This document shows positions 26,183-35,193 of a DNA stretch of 64,000 bases, piece by piece. Numbering within the stretch: the first letter of the stretch is position 1; every line of letters begins with the position of its first letter. The notes beneath the pieces were generated by a model. It worked only from the letters and a program-made list of their open reading frames with translations, ran no database searches and had not been told where the DNA came from. A program made the position numbers and the translations under genes. The DNA lies in assembly GCF_002744715.1 (NCBI RefSeq), contig NZ_KZ319368.1:124001-188000 (forward strand), given 5' to 3'. The DNA comes from Marinobacter profundi (GTDB taxonomy: Bacteria; Pseudomonadota; Gammaproteobacteria; Pseudomonadales; Oleiphilaceae).

Positions 26183-27550
26183 GTGGCTAAACGACTGTTG
26201 ATCGTAGAGGATGACCCGGGGCTGCAAAGCCAGATGCGCTGGTGTTTCAGCGACGATCTGGAAGTGGCGGTGGCCAGTGACCGGAATACGGCGCTCACGG
26301 CCCTGCGACGTCTGGAACCGGATGTGGTCACTCTCGATCTGGGCCTTCCCCCGGATCCCGGTGGTGCGACTGAAGGCTTTCTCCTGCTGGAAGAAATTCT
26401 CCGCCTCGCCCCCTGCACCAAGGTAATTGTCGTCACAGGCCGGGAAGACAAGGAAAACGCGGTCAAGGCCATCGGGATGGGCGCCTGCGATTTCTACCAG
26501 AAGCCGCTCGATGGCGATATCCTGACCTTCGTGGTCAATCGCGCGTTCCGGCTCGCCGAACTGGAGAAGGAGAACCAGGAACTCTCCCGCCAGCACAGCA
26601 GCACCTCCATCAAGGGCATTGTCGCCGCCAGCCCGCAAATGCTGGCCATTTGCCGCACCCTGGAAAAAATTGCCCCAACCGATGTAACCACGCTGATCTC
26701 CGGAGAAACCGGCACCGGCAAGGAGCTGCTGGCCCGCGCCCTCCACGATCTCAGCCACCGCTCAGCCAAACCTTTCGTTGCCATCAACTGTGCCGCCATC
26801 CCGGAGAACCTGCTGGAGAGTGAGCTGTTCGGCTACGAAAAAGGCGCCTTTACCGGTGCCACCCAGAGCAAGAAAGGCAAGATCGAGAGCGCCAATGGCG
26901 GCACCCTGTTCCTGGACGAAATCGGCGACATGCCGATGTCCCTGCAGGCAAAGCTGCTGCGCTTCCTGCAGGAACGCACGGTGGACCGGGTCGGCAGTGT
27001 CTCGCCGGTCGCGGTTGACGTGCGGGTGGTCTGTGCCACACACCGGGATGTCCGCCAGCTCATCGACACCGGCGACTTCCGCGAAGACCTGTACTACCGC
27101 ATCAGTGAAATTACCCTCGATGTGCCGGCACTGCGGGACCGCGAGGGCGATGCCCTGGTCATTGCCCAATCGTTGCTGAAATCCCTTGGCAAGCAGATGG
27201 ACCGCCCCACCCTCGCCTTCTCGGAAGACGCGGTAAGAGCCATCTCCAGCTACAACTGGCCCGGCAATGTGCGGGAAATGATCAACAAGGTGAAGCGCGC
27301 GACTATTATGGCCGAAGGCAAGCGGGTGACCGCCGAGGACCTGGAGCTGAAGGGTACTCCGGCCACCATGAACGGCCAGCTCAACCTGCGCCAGGTGCGC
27401 GAGAACGCCGAGCGCCAGGCCATCGTTCAGGCCCTGCAAAGCAGCAATTTCAATATGGCTCAGGCCTCACGGCTGCTTGGGGTGACCCGACCCACGCTTT
27501 ATAACCTCACCGACAAATACCGAATCGAACAGTCTGCCGGGACATCCTGA
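26183..27550 (+). CDS. prsR: XrtA/PEP-CTERM system sigma-54 response regulator PrsR
   Basis: A 455-residue NtrC-type activator: a receiver domain with Asp52 as phosphorylation site, a sigma-54 AAA+ domain (Walker A GETGTGK at 174-180, GAFTGA loop at 221-226), and a C-terminal Fis-type helix-turn-helix (MAQASRLLGVTRPTLYNLTD). It is expected to activate sigma-54 promoters of the exosortase/exopolysaccharide regulon when phosphorylated by PrsK. It starts at GTG 26183 with AAAGGA 12 bases upstream. A sigma-54 promoter match lies at 35123. Confidence 0.93.
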   Translation: MAKRLLIVEDDPGLQSQMRWCFSDDLEVAVASDRNTALTALRRLEPDVVTLDLGLPPDPGGATEGFLLLEEILRLAPCTKVIVVTGREDKENAVKAIGMGACDFYQKPLDGDILTFVVNRAFRLAELEKENQELSRQHSSTSIKGIVAASPQMLAICRTLEKIAPTDVTTLISGETGTGKELLARALHDLSHRSAKPFVAINCAAIPENLLESELFGYEKGAFTGATQSKKGKIESANGGTLFLDEIGDMPMSLQAKLLRFLQERTVDRVGSVSPVAVDVRVVCATHRDVRQLIDTGDFREDLYYRISEITLDVPALRDREGDALVIAQSLLKSLGKQMDRPTLAFSEDAVRAISSYNWPGNVREMINKVKRATIMAEGKRVTAEDLELKGTPATMNGQLNLRQVRENAERQAIVQALQSSNFNMAQASRLLGVTRPTLYNLTDKYRIEQSAGTS

Positions 27551-27608
27551 CCTGAAGCAGGCATCCAGGTCAGGGAGCCGACCAGCAATGATCAAAAGGA
27601 ACAGATCC

Positions 27609-30302
27609 ATGAAGTTGCCCGCAATCAGAAACGCCGTCCTGTTGGCCTTCGTGTCATTAGCCTTGCCGGTTGCGCTTACCGGCTGCAGTGACGAAGACAA
27701 AATGACCCAGGAAGAAATCCGTTACCTGAGTCACCTGGACCAGTCACGCTTTTTCCAGCGCCAGGGCGAACTCAAGGCCAGCACCCTTGAGGCCCGCAGT
27801 GCCATCGAGCTGCAACCGGGCAAGCCGGAACCCTACTTTGTTATCATCGACAACCTGCTGACTGCCGGCGACGCCCTCAATGCCGAACGCCAACTGGCCC
27901 GGCTGCTCGAGGATTTGCCGGCAGACAATCTCACCTCCGGCAACCGTAACAAGGCCCAGCTGATCCGTGCCGAGGCCCATCTGATGCAGCATCAGTTCGA
28001 CGAAGCACTGACTGCCCTCGACGCACTTGAATCGCCGGATCGTGTCCAGGAGCTGGAGGCTGCCCTGCTGAAAGGCCGGATTCTGTTGGCCGCCGCGCGC
28101 TTTGACGATGCACGGAGTGCCTACCAGCAAGCCCGGGAACTGGATAATGGCAGCGCATTGCCGCTGGTTGGCCTGTCGCGGGTCGCCTGGTCCTCCGGTG
28201 ACCGGGAGCTTGCCAGCTCACTGATCAGCGAAGCCGAACAGGTCGATGCCAACGACGCCGAACTCTGGTTGTGGAAAGCCCAGGTTGCCGATGCCCAGCA
28301 ACAATGGCAGATCGCCGAGGATGCCTACATCCGGGCGCTGGAGGACATCGGCCAGTATGACGTGATGACCTATCGCAAGTATGAAACCATCTCCGCCCTC
28401 ATCCGGGTGCTGCGCGCCCAAGGTAAATCCGCGGAGGCGTTTGTCTATGAAGAGATTCTGGCCAAGTCTGCTCCGGGCACCATCAAGAGCAACCTCGCCG
28501 CAGCCCGTGCCGCATTGGAAGAAAGCGACCTGGAGGGCGCCGCCCGCTACCTTGAAGAGATCCTCGCCCAGGCGCCGGATCATCAGCAAAGCGCCCTGAT
28601 GCTCGGCCTGGTCCGCTTCCGCCAGGGCCGGACCGAGGAAGCCGAGGCCCTATTGGCCCCGATTGCCGAGCCGGGCGAGTCGGAAGCCGCCAACAAACTG
28701 CTGGCCGCCACCCGGCTGCAGCTGCGTGACCCGGAAGGCGCCCGCAAGGTGCTGGATGGCCTGGAAGACAAGCAGAGTGACCCCGAAATTCTCGCGCTGG
28801 TGGGCATTGCCTCGCTGGCCAGCGGCGACGTCAACGCCGGCGAGGAATTTATTGAAGCCTCACTGGCCAAACGACCGGAGAACCACACCCTCCGGCTCAG
28901 ATACGCTGGATACCTGCTCCGCCAGGGCAAGCCCGACAAGGCCATCGAACAGGCCCGCATGCTCATCGACACAGCGGCCGTTGCCGACGATGCCCGCACC
29001 CTGATCATCCAGTCGTACCTTGCCAGCAACGATCCGGATGCGGCGCGGGAGTCAGCCAATGCCTGGGTCAAGCAGGCACCGGACAGTGTCCGCGCCCTGG
29101 TCACCCGGGGCGAACTTGCCGCCCGGGACAAGGATTATGGGGAAGCGGCCCGCTACTACACGGAAGCCGCCCGCAAAGCCCCCGATAATCCAGCGCCACT
29201 GATTGCAGCGGGGCAGCTGGCACTGATCCAGCAAGATCCCGCGGCGGCCCGGCAGGCCTACCGCAAGGCGGCCATGCTGGCACCGGATAATCGCCAGGCC
29301 ATGCTCGGCATCACCCGGGTTCTCGAGGGGGACGAGTTACAACAGTTCATGGCCGAGGTACTGGAAGCACACCCGGATGCCATTGGCCCGCGACTGGTAC
29401 TGCTGGAAATGGCCTTGGATAGCAATGATAGCAACAGGGCCGACGAGCTGACGGCGACCCTGCTGGAACGGGAGAGCGAGAACCAGCCCGCCCGCGCCGA
29501 ACCGCTGGTCGCCGCGCTGTACCACAGCATGGCCGTGCGCAAACGTGACGCCGGCAACCTCAGTGACGCCCGCAACCTCCTCAATCGCGGACGCATTCTG
29601 TTCCCGGACAACCTGGATATTGCCGTGCAGTCGGCTGCCCTCGCCTTTGCCGAAAACGAAGCGGGTGAAGCCCGCGAGGTGCTGCAGGATGCCCGGCTCA
29701 AACACCCCGAATCCGGCAGACCGTTCCTGGTGGAAGCCACCTACGAAGCCGAGCAGGGACGCCACAAGGAAGCCGCCGAGATGTTCCGGCTGGCCCTGGA
29801 CAAAGAGCGAAATGCCTCAACCGAACTTGCCTATGCCCGGGAACTACAGCGTGCCGGAGACCCCGAAAAGGCCATCAGTAGTCTCGAAAGTGCCATGACC
29901 ACCTACCCGGGTGATCCGCGACTGCCCCTGACAATCGGCCTCTTTGCCCAGGACCTGCAACAGAACGAACGGGCAACTGCCGCCTATCTGAAGGTACTGG
30001 AAATCGACGGCGACAATACCCTGGCCCTGAATAACCTGGCGTGGATCTATCATGAAGCCGGCGACGAGCGGGCAATGGAGCTGGCCGAGAAGGCCTACCG
30101 GCTCAACCCGGACTCCGCGCCGGTCGCCGATACCTACGGCTGGATCCTGTTCAGTGCCGGTCGACATCAGGAAAGCGTGCCCGTGCTGGAAAAGGCCTAC
30201 CAGCTGGAGCCGCAGACTCGCGAAATCATCCTCCACCTGGCGGAGGCCTACGAGGCCACCGGTCAGCAAGACAAGGCCGCGGAGCTGAAGGCCAAGATGT
30301 AA
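27609..30302 (+). CDS. prsT: XrtA/PEP-CTERM system TPR lipoprotein PrsT
   Basis: An 897-residue exported lipoprotein (lipobox VALTGC) made almost entirely of TPR repeats (for example NNLAWIYHEAGDERAMELAE and LMLGLVRFRQGRTEEAEALL). Proteins of this kind follow prsK-prsR in XrtA loci and are thought to scaffold polysaccharide assembly in the periplasm. ATG 27609 has AAAGGA 8 bases before it and directly starts the signal peptide; ATG 27588 lacks a ribosome binding site. It begins 58 bases after prsR. Confidence 0.9.
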   Translation: MKLPAIRNAVLLAFVSLALPVALTGCSDEDKMTQEEIRYLSHLDQSRFFQRQGELKASTLEARSAIELQPGKPEPYFVIIDNLLTAGDALNAERQLARLLEDLPADNLTSGNRNKAQLIRAEAHLMQHQFDEALTALDALESPDRVQELEAALLKGRILLAAARFDDARSAYQQARELDNGSALPLVGLSRVAWSSGDRELASSLISEAEQVDANDAELWLWKAQVADAQQQWQIAEDAYIRALEDIGQYDVMTYRKYETISALIRVLRAQGKSAEAFVYEEILAKSAPGTIKSNLAAARAALEESDLEGAARYLEEILAQAPDHQQSALMLGLVRFRQGRTEEAEALLAPIAEPGESEAANKLLAATRLQLRDPEGARKVLDGLEDKQSDPEILALVGIASLASGDVNAGEEFIEASLAKRPENHTLRLRYAGYLLRQGKPDKAIEQARMLIDTAAVADDARTLIIQSYLASNDPDAARESANAWVKQAPDSVRALVTRGELAARDKDYGEAARYYTEAARKAPDNPAPLIAAGQLALIQQDPAAARQAYRKAAMLAPDNRQAMLGITRVLEGDELQQFMAEVLEAHPDAIGPRLVLLEMALDSNDSNRADELTATLLERESENQPARAEPLVAALYHSMAVRKRDAGNLSDARNLLNRGRILFPDNLDIAVQSAALAFAENEAGEAREVLQDARLKHPESGRPFLVEATYEAEQGRHKEAAEMFRLALDKERNASTELAYARELQRAGDPEKAISSLESAMTTYPGDPRLPLTIGLFAQDLQQNERATAAYLKVLEIDGDNTLALNNLAWIYHEAGDERAMELAEKAYRLNPDSAPVADTYGWILFSAGRHQESVPVLEKAYQLEPQTREIILHLAEAYEATGQQDKAAELKAKM

Positions 30303-30422
30303 GACACATCAGCTATAAGCTAACAGCCAACATGCTAAAACAGTCCAAGTAACGGGTGGCGGGGGTTACAGGCGGAAACAATACTTAACACACTCTTTCA
30401 TTAACCAGGAAGGTGGCTGAGT

Positions 30423-32450
30423 ATGTCTGTCGGCAAGGTAATCGGGCTTGGAAGCACCATTCTACTTGTCACGGGCTGCCAGAGCTGGCAGTACCGTGAC
30501 ATCGACTCCCTCCCTCCTACGGCTGCACTGCCGGCGGCCAGTGAGCCGGGTAAGGTGGAGGTCAGGTATTTTGACGGGATTGCCGGATCCGCCGTATCCG
30601 ATCTCACCGGACTGACTCAATATCCAGACAACCCGGATGTTGTCACGGATCTCACCGAGCTCAAGGTGCCAGGCGGCAGAGCCGACAGCTATGGCAGCCT
30701 GGTCCGCGGATTCATTGCCGCTCCGGCGAGCGGTGATTACCGATTTTTTGTAAGCGGTGATGACGAAACGCAGTTCTGGCTAAGTACCTCTGATCAAGCC
30801 GCCGATGCAAGGATGATCGCTACCGTCCCCAACTATTCCAGCCCGGGGAGTTACACCAAGTATGCCTCCCAGACGTCCGGGCTGATTCCTCTTAGTGGCG
30901 GAAAACGATACTACTTCGAGCTTCGCCACAAGGAAGGCGCAGGAGGAGATCACTTTGAAGTTGCCTGGGAAGGCCCGGGAGTCAGCCAGCAGATCATTGG
31001 CAGCCAGTACCTTTTTTCCTGGGGTGAGCCCGTCTATGAGGACACAGTCAGCAGTGGCGAGGCCTATTCATTGGGCTACCGCGTCGGCTTCCTCGATGGC
31101 ACCCAGGGGCTCAGCTTCAACCCGGATTACCCGCCGCTGGATAACGACCAGGATGGGATCTACGACAACTGGGAGATTCTCCACGGCCTTGATCCCAACA
31201 ATACCGCGGATGCGACCTCAGACCCGGATGGTGATTTCCTGGCGGCCGCCGACGAGTTCCTGATCGGCACCGCAGAGGGCAACCCGGATAGCGATGCTGA
31301 CGGCATTCCGGACGGGGTGGAATACGCGTTCGGACTTGATCCGCTGGATCAGAAAGATGCGTCCTACGACCTTGACGGTGACGGCTACAGTAACCTGGAC
31401 GAACACCTTGCCGGCACCGAACTCAACAACGCCGAAGATGCACCGGTTACCGCACCGGAGCCTCAGCCGGAGCCGACTCCAGAGCCTACCCCGGAGCCCG
31501 AGCCTGAAGTCACCGAACCGACCTATGTTGCCGGCTTCGTTGGGCAGTATTTTACCGGCCGCGAGCTCAACCAGCTGGAGGCAACGACCATTGACCGGGA
31601 TGTGGCGTTCAACTGGGGACAAAACGCACCGATCCCCGAGTTGCCAACCGATCAGTTCTCCATCCGCTGGAACGGCATCTTTACAGCGCCCCATAGCAGC
31701 GGCAGTAACCAGTACCAGTTCACAGTGCGAACCAATGATGGGGTACGTCTGTACGCGAACGGCCAGCTGGTGATTGATGACTGGAGCGAACACGCCCCAC
31801 GAACCTTCACCTACGATCGCTCCCTGGCCGCCGGCGAACAGCTGAGGCTGACCGTGGAGTACTTCGAGAACGTCGGTAATGCCGTTGCCGAATACTCGGC
31901 AACCAACCTGACCACCGGTGAAAAACTGGTCACGGCCAACACCATCAGCTCACCGGATCTCACCAACCCGCAATCCACCGATACGGACGGTGATGGCATC
32001 CCCGATACCTGGGAGCTGAGCTATGGCCTGAACGCCTGGGTGGCAGATGCCGACGACAGCAACAACAACTCACAGATCACCAATCTCGAAGCCTATGAGA
32101 GCGGCCTCCACCCCTACACGCTGACCAGCGTCTCTGAACCAACAACCACGGAGCCGGAAACCAGCGCACCGCCACCCACCGCAAGCGAAGGCTCCGTGAC
32201 GCTGTCGTGGACCGCACCCTCAACCCGCATGGACGGTTCATCCATTGCGCTGTCGGAAATCGACTATTACGTCATCAACTACGGCCAGAACATCAGCAGC
32301 CTGAGCCAGAGCACCAACGTGGATGGTGCGCAAACCTCCTACACCTTTGACGGACTGGCCTCAGGAACCTGGCATTTCACTATCAGGGTGGTAGATACCA
32401 ACGGGCTGACCAGCGCGCCGTCAGATCCGGTGTCTTCGACCATTCCCTGA
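30423..32450 (+). CDS. Secreted PA14-domain lipoprotein with calcium-binding repeats
   Basis: A 675-residue protein with a lipobox (LLVTGC). It has two PA14 domains (about 40-200 and 370-510; sugar-binding beta-barrels), Asp-rich thrombospondin-3-like repeats between and after them (DNDQDGIYDNWE, DSDADGIPDGVE, DTDGDGIPDTWE), a Pro-Glu linker near 345-365, and a C-terminal fibronectin III-like domain (LSWTAPSTRMDG). It probably binds surface glycans in a calcium-dependent way. It follows prsT in the exosortase locus but has no PEP-CTERM tail. Confidence 0.82.
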   Translation: MSVGKVIGLGSTILLVTGCQSWQYRDIDSLPPTAALPAASEPGKVEVRYFDGIAGSAVSDLTGLTQYPDNPDVVTDLTELKVPGGRADSYGSLVRGFIAAPASGDYRFFVSGDDETQFWLSTSDQAADARMIATVPNYSSPGSYTKYASQTSGLIPLSGGKRYYFELRHKEGAGGDHFEVAWEGPGVSQQIIGSQYLFSWGEPVYEDTVSSGEAYSLGYRVGFLDGTQGLSFNPDYPPLDNDQDGIYDNWEILHGLDPNNTADATSDPDGDFLAAADEFLIGTAEGNPDSDADGIPDGVEYAFGLDPLDQKDASYDLDGDGYSNLDEHLAGTELNNAEDAPVTAPEPQPEPTPEPTPEPEPEVTEPTYVAGFVGQYFTGRELNQLEATTIDRDVAFNWGQNAPIPELPTDQFSIRWNGIFTAPHSSGSNQYQFTVRTNDGVRLYANGQLVIDDWSEHAPRTFTYDRSLAAGEQLRLTVEYFENVGNAVAEYSATNLTTGEKLVTANTISSPDLTNPQSTDTDGDGIPDTWELSYGLNAWVADADDSNNNSQITNLEAYESGLHPYTLTSVSEPTTTEPETSAPPPTASEGSVTLSWTAPSTRMDGSSIALSEIDYYVINYGQNISSLSQSTNVDGAQTSYTFDGLASGTWHFTIRVVDTNGLTSAPSDPVSSTIP

Positions 32451-32461
32451 CATCCGACCAC

Positions 32462-32490
32462 CCGGGGACAGACCCAAGGTCTGTCCCCGG
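32462..32490. repeat. Perfect 13-bp palindrome between convergent genes (REP-like or bidirectional terminator)
   Basis: CCGGGGACAGACC, a CAA loop, then GGTCTGTCCCCGG: a perfect 13-bp stem with a 3-base loop, between the ends of the PA14 gene (32450) and xrtA (32504). There is no T run, so it looks more like a REP-type element that can act as a terminator. Twelve bases of one arm recur at 18678-18689 inside the dnaX linker. Confidence 0.7.
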
Positions 32491-32503
32491 CGCTTACCTC
32501 CAT

Positions 32504-34036
32504 TCAGAACAGCGAATCCAGATGCACCTGAGCCCGGTGCCTGACCGACGGTGCCAGCCGCTCAAGAACCTCGCGGCCGTCACAAGACTGGCAACTTACC
32601 CCGATCACCAGCAACGACGCATCCGAGCGGCTGTTGAAGATACCCGGTAACTGGGCCAGTTTTGCCCGCAACTCCTCACTTTCCCAGAAGCTTTCCACAT
32701 AATAACCGTAGGCAAGGTATACCCGTGTCTCGCTCATGCGATATCGCAACTTCAACCCGCCGAGAACAATGCCATCCCCCGCCGGTACCGCGAAGGTCTG
32801 CTCCGGGATCAGCACCTCACTGTCGTAGAGGTGGTTCTCGTACTGGACAACCTCGCCTCCCGGCCGCTGCCAGTCGTAGGTATACAAGCCGACAAACACC
32901 TCCTCCCGGCCATCCTCACTACCGAGCCTGCCCCGCTCCAGGAAAGCACCGGTAAACTGGCGATCCGGCCGGCGGACTGACGGCTGCCAGCCGGCCACCG
33001 AATCCCGAAACAGCGGCAACCATTCCGTTGCCGCTAACACCTCCAGATTATGGCTGGCTGTCCCCCGGTACTTTTCATCAGCAGCCGACCATTCCGCTGC
33101 CCACGCCAACGCGCCAAAGCTGACAACCGGGATCACCATCAGCCATCCCCGGGAGCTTAGTCCGGAGCCCATCGAAGCCAGGGCGCCCGAATCCGAGGTG
33201 CCCCGCACAACTTCTTTGCGCTCAAGGCGATGGGCAAAGAAAAACAGCGGCACCAGAGTGCCGGCAAAGACCCACCAGCCGAAGTAATCATGCTCCCAGA
33301 TCAGCGACGACGTCATGTTGGACTCGTAGCCCACATAGATGATGACAAACACCCGTATCCAGTTAGCTAACAGAGCCAGTAAAACCGCGGCGCACAACAG
33401 GTAAATGCGGCTGATTACACGCTGGTAGTTAAGCTCGGAGTAAAGGGTTGCCAGGGTCATCCCGACCAGCAGATACCTCAGCCCCGAACAACCGTGGGCA
33501 ATCTCGAACGCACCCACGCCGGGAAAATAGACAAACACGCCTTCCACGGTGAATTCAATGCCCAGCCATGACAGCAGAAGCTGGTTGAACGCCACGGTGA
33601 TCAGCTGCAGCGGCCAGGACAGGTAGTCCCACACCGGTATCGCGAAAAACAGAATTCCGACCGGCAAAAAGAACGCAGAAGCCTGGCGCCAGCCCCAGAT
33701 CAGCAGCAGCACACCCAGCATCAAAGGAACAATCACAACCTGCTGGAAGGCTTCGACAAACAAAATGCTGCCCGCCAGGTAAAGGGCCGCCGCTGCGGCA
33801 AAAGGAATCAGCCAAAATGGATAGCACCCGGCCACCGGCCGCACGGCACGCCACTTCCGGATACTGAGCAACAGGCTAACCAGCAGCACCAGATAGCCGT
33901 GGGAGTACGACTCATCAAACTTGAGCCAGCGGCCGCCCAACACCTCCAGTGCGGGCCAGATGCCGGCAATCAGTGCCGCGAGCAGAGCCACCGGCAGGAA
34001 CCAGTGAGCGGTTTTTTCAGACGCCGGACGTTCCAT
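32504..34036 (-). CDS. xrtA: Exosortase A with C-terminal EpsI domain
   Basis: 510 residues: about eight membrane helices in the first 270 residues with the exosortase catalytic triad, Cys183 (AHGCSGLRY), Arg228 (ANWIRVF) and His249 (EHDYFGWW). A periplasmic EpsI-like domain follows (about 295-510, GWQPSVRRPD, VGLYTYDWQRPGGEVVQYEN). XrtA cleaves PEP-CTERM tails of exported proteins and is tied to exopolysaccharide production; the fused EpsI part is common in proteobacteria. It overlaps the upstream FemAB-like gene by 20 bases. Confidence 0.93.
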   Translation of the reverse strand: MERPASEKTAHWFLPVALLAALIAGIWPALEVLGGRWLKFDESYSHGYLVLLVSLLLSIRKWRAVRPVAGCYPFWLIPFAAAAALYLAGSILFVEAFQQVVIVPLMLGVLLLIWGWRQASAFFLPVGILFFAIPVWDYLSWPLQLITVAFNQLLLSWLGIEFTVEGVFVYFPGVGAFEIAHGCSGLRYLLVGMTLATLYSELNYQRVISRIYLLCAAVLLALLANWIRVFVIIYVGYESNMTSSLIWEHDYFGWWVFAGTLVPLFFFAHRLERKEVVRGTSDSGALASMGSGLSSRGWLMVIPVVSFGALAWAAEWSAADEKYRGTASHNLEVLAATEWLPLFRDSVAGWQPSVRRPDRQFTGAFLERGRLGSEDGREEVFVGLYTYDWQRPGGEVVQYENHLYDSEVLIPEQTFAVPAGDGIVLGGLKLRYRMSETRVYLAYGYYVESFWESEELRAKLAQLPGIFNSRSDASLLVIGVSCQSCDGREVLERLAPSVRHRAQVHLDSLF

Positions 34037-35006
34037 GTTCGCGTTTCCTGTCCCTAAAGTCTTTCAGCCAATACAACGCCTTGAAAACCGGATTACGCAC
34101 CAGCATCAGCGACACCAACGGCAGTTGCCGGGTAGCCAGCCGGGCCTTGTAGTCCTCGTTCTTGCCACCACCGGCCAGCATGTCAAAGAGCCGGGCACCG
34201 GGGTTGGCAAAGGCCGCTTCGATACTGTATCCGAGATGCAGCGTGCCGAGGGCGATTTTCTTGTGGAGGTTCTCGATATAACCCGCCTGCAGGTTATACA
34301 CCGTTTTTTGGTACCACACATTGTAGAGAACGGATACGGGCTGGCCAGCCACCGAAAGCACCGAGAGCTCCGGAGTGCCGCCTTCCTGTTCAATCTGGCG
34401 GAGAAACTCCAGGTGGAAAGCGGTGCTGGTTGCATTGAAGCAGGGCTGGCCCCAACGCTCGAGATGAAACCGGTTCAGCAACTCAAAAAAACCGTCCGGA
34501 TTTTCCGGCCACCAGTTGTCAATCATCACGTCGCCACACTGCTCCAACACCGAGCGCCGGTTGAACAACCGTAATCTTGTGCCCTTGCCCAGGCTGGCGA
34601 GGTACTCCGCAAAATCCCCAAGGGTGTCGATGGCGTAGGCGATGTCTGTCGCTACCCGACGGACCGGCCAGCCATGCGCCCGGGCGAGAACGAGTAGCCA
34701 GGCCACATCATCACTGCCATCGACCATATCGGCGAAGACTGCCTCACTCCATTGCAGGCGATCAAGAGGGGGCCGCTGGTTCCCGTCGAAGCCATTGTAC
34801 TCGGTGCGGGGTGTGGAAATGCGCCGGTAACTGGTACCGACAAACTGCAGGCAGGAGACCGGTAATACGTTTTTCAACCGGTAATGGTCGATGTATAGAT
34901 CGTTGCCGCCAGGAAATAAGTCAATGCGCCGGAACCCCGGCGTGTCGCCCCAGAATTTCCACCAGGCATCCTGCCAGGCCCTTGTCTGAAAGAGGCTCAT
35001 GGTCAT
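34017..35006 (-). CDS. FemAB-like protein of the XrtA/PEP-CTERM system
   Basis: About 329 residues with the GNAT-type double fold of the FemAB family (PRTEYNGFDGNQRP, FNRRSVLEQCG, FYRFHLERWGQPCFNA-like helix, then VSVLYNVWYQKTVYNLQAGY and LHLGYSIEAAFANPGARLFD). FemAB-type proteins transfer aminoacyl groups; this subgroup co-occurs with exosortase loci, and its acceptor is unknown. Three in-frame ATGs lie close together (35012, 35006, 35000); AAGG at a 6-base spacing favours 35006. It is transcribed divergently from the large mosaic gene. Confidence 0.8.
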   Translation of the reverse strand: MTMSLFQTRAWQDAWWKFWGDTPGFRRIDLFPGGNDLYIDHYRLKNVLPVSCLQFVGTSYRRISTPRTEYNGFDGNQRPPLDRLQWSEAVFADMVDGSDDVAWLLVLARAHGWPVRRVATDIAYAIDTLGDFAEYLASLGKGTRLRLFNRRSVLEQCGDVMIDNWWPENPDGFFELLNRFHLERWGQPCFNATSTAFHLEFLRQIEQEGGTPELSVLSVAGQPVSVLYNVWYQKTVYNLQAGYIENLHKKIALGTLHLGYSIEAAFANPGARLFDMLAGGGKNEDYKARLATRQLPLVSLMLVRNPVFKALYWLKDFRDRKREHGTSGV

Positions 35007-35122
35007 TGTCATCCTTGTCTCAACCGCGTGGCGGATGGCCTGTCGGAAATTCTTACAAGCCGTTCATGAAACCCTCACGGCCTCAAGCTTATCACATTGT
35101 ATTGCGGCAGGAAGTCATGCTC

Positions 35123-35138
35123 TGGCAGGAATGATGCT
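35123..35138 (+). promoter_or_regulatory. Putative sigma-54 promoter (PrsR target candidate)
   Basis: TGGCAGGAATGATGCT matches the sigma-54 consensus TGGCACG-N4-TTGCW with the invariant GG (-24) and GC (-12) at the correct spacing. It would start transcription near 35150, 45 bases before the mosaic gene start at 35194. PrsR is a sigma-54 activator encoded 8 kb away, so control by PrsR is a reasonable inference. Confidence 0.6.
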
Positions 35139-35193
35139 GCTTCTGATGTCGGTAAAACGGAATTGCATAAGAGTTACAAGGGAGGCATTTATT

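Noticed and set aside
30303..30422. Possible sigma-54 site before the PA14 gene (TGGCGGGGGTTACAGGC)
   Set aside because: The -12 GC element is two bases out of register with the -24 GG, so it does not fit the fixed spacing.
31455..31520. PEP-rich stretch in the PA14 lipoprotein that recalls a PEP-CTERM signal
   Set aside because: It is an internal Pro-Glu linker far from the C-terminus, without the following membrane helix and basic residues.
34999..35193. 65-codon N-terminal extension of the mosaic protein
   Set aside because: It would cover the sigma-54 promoter and ribosome binding site, and the signal peptide begins at ATG 35194.
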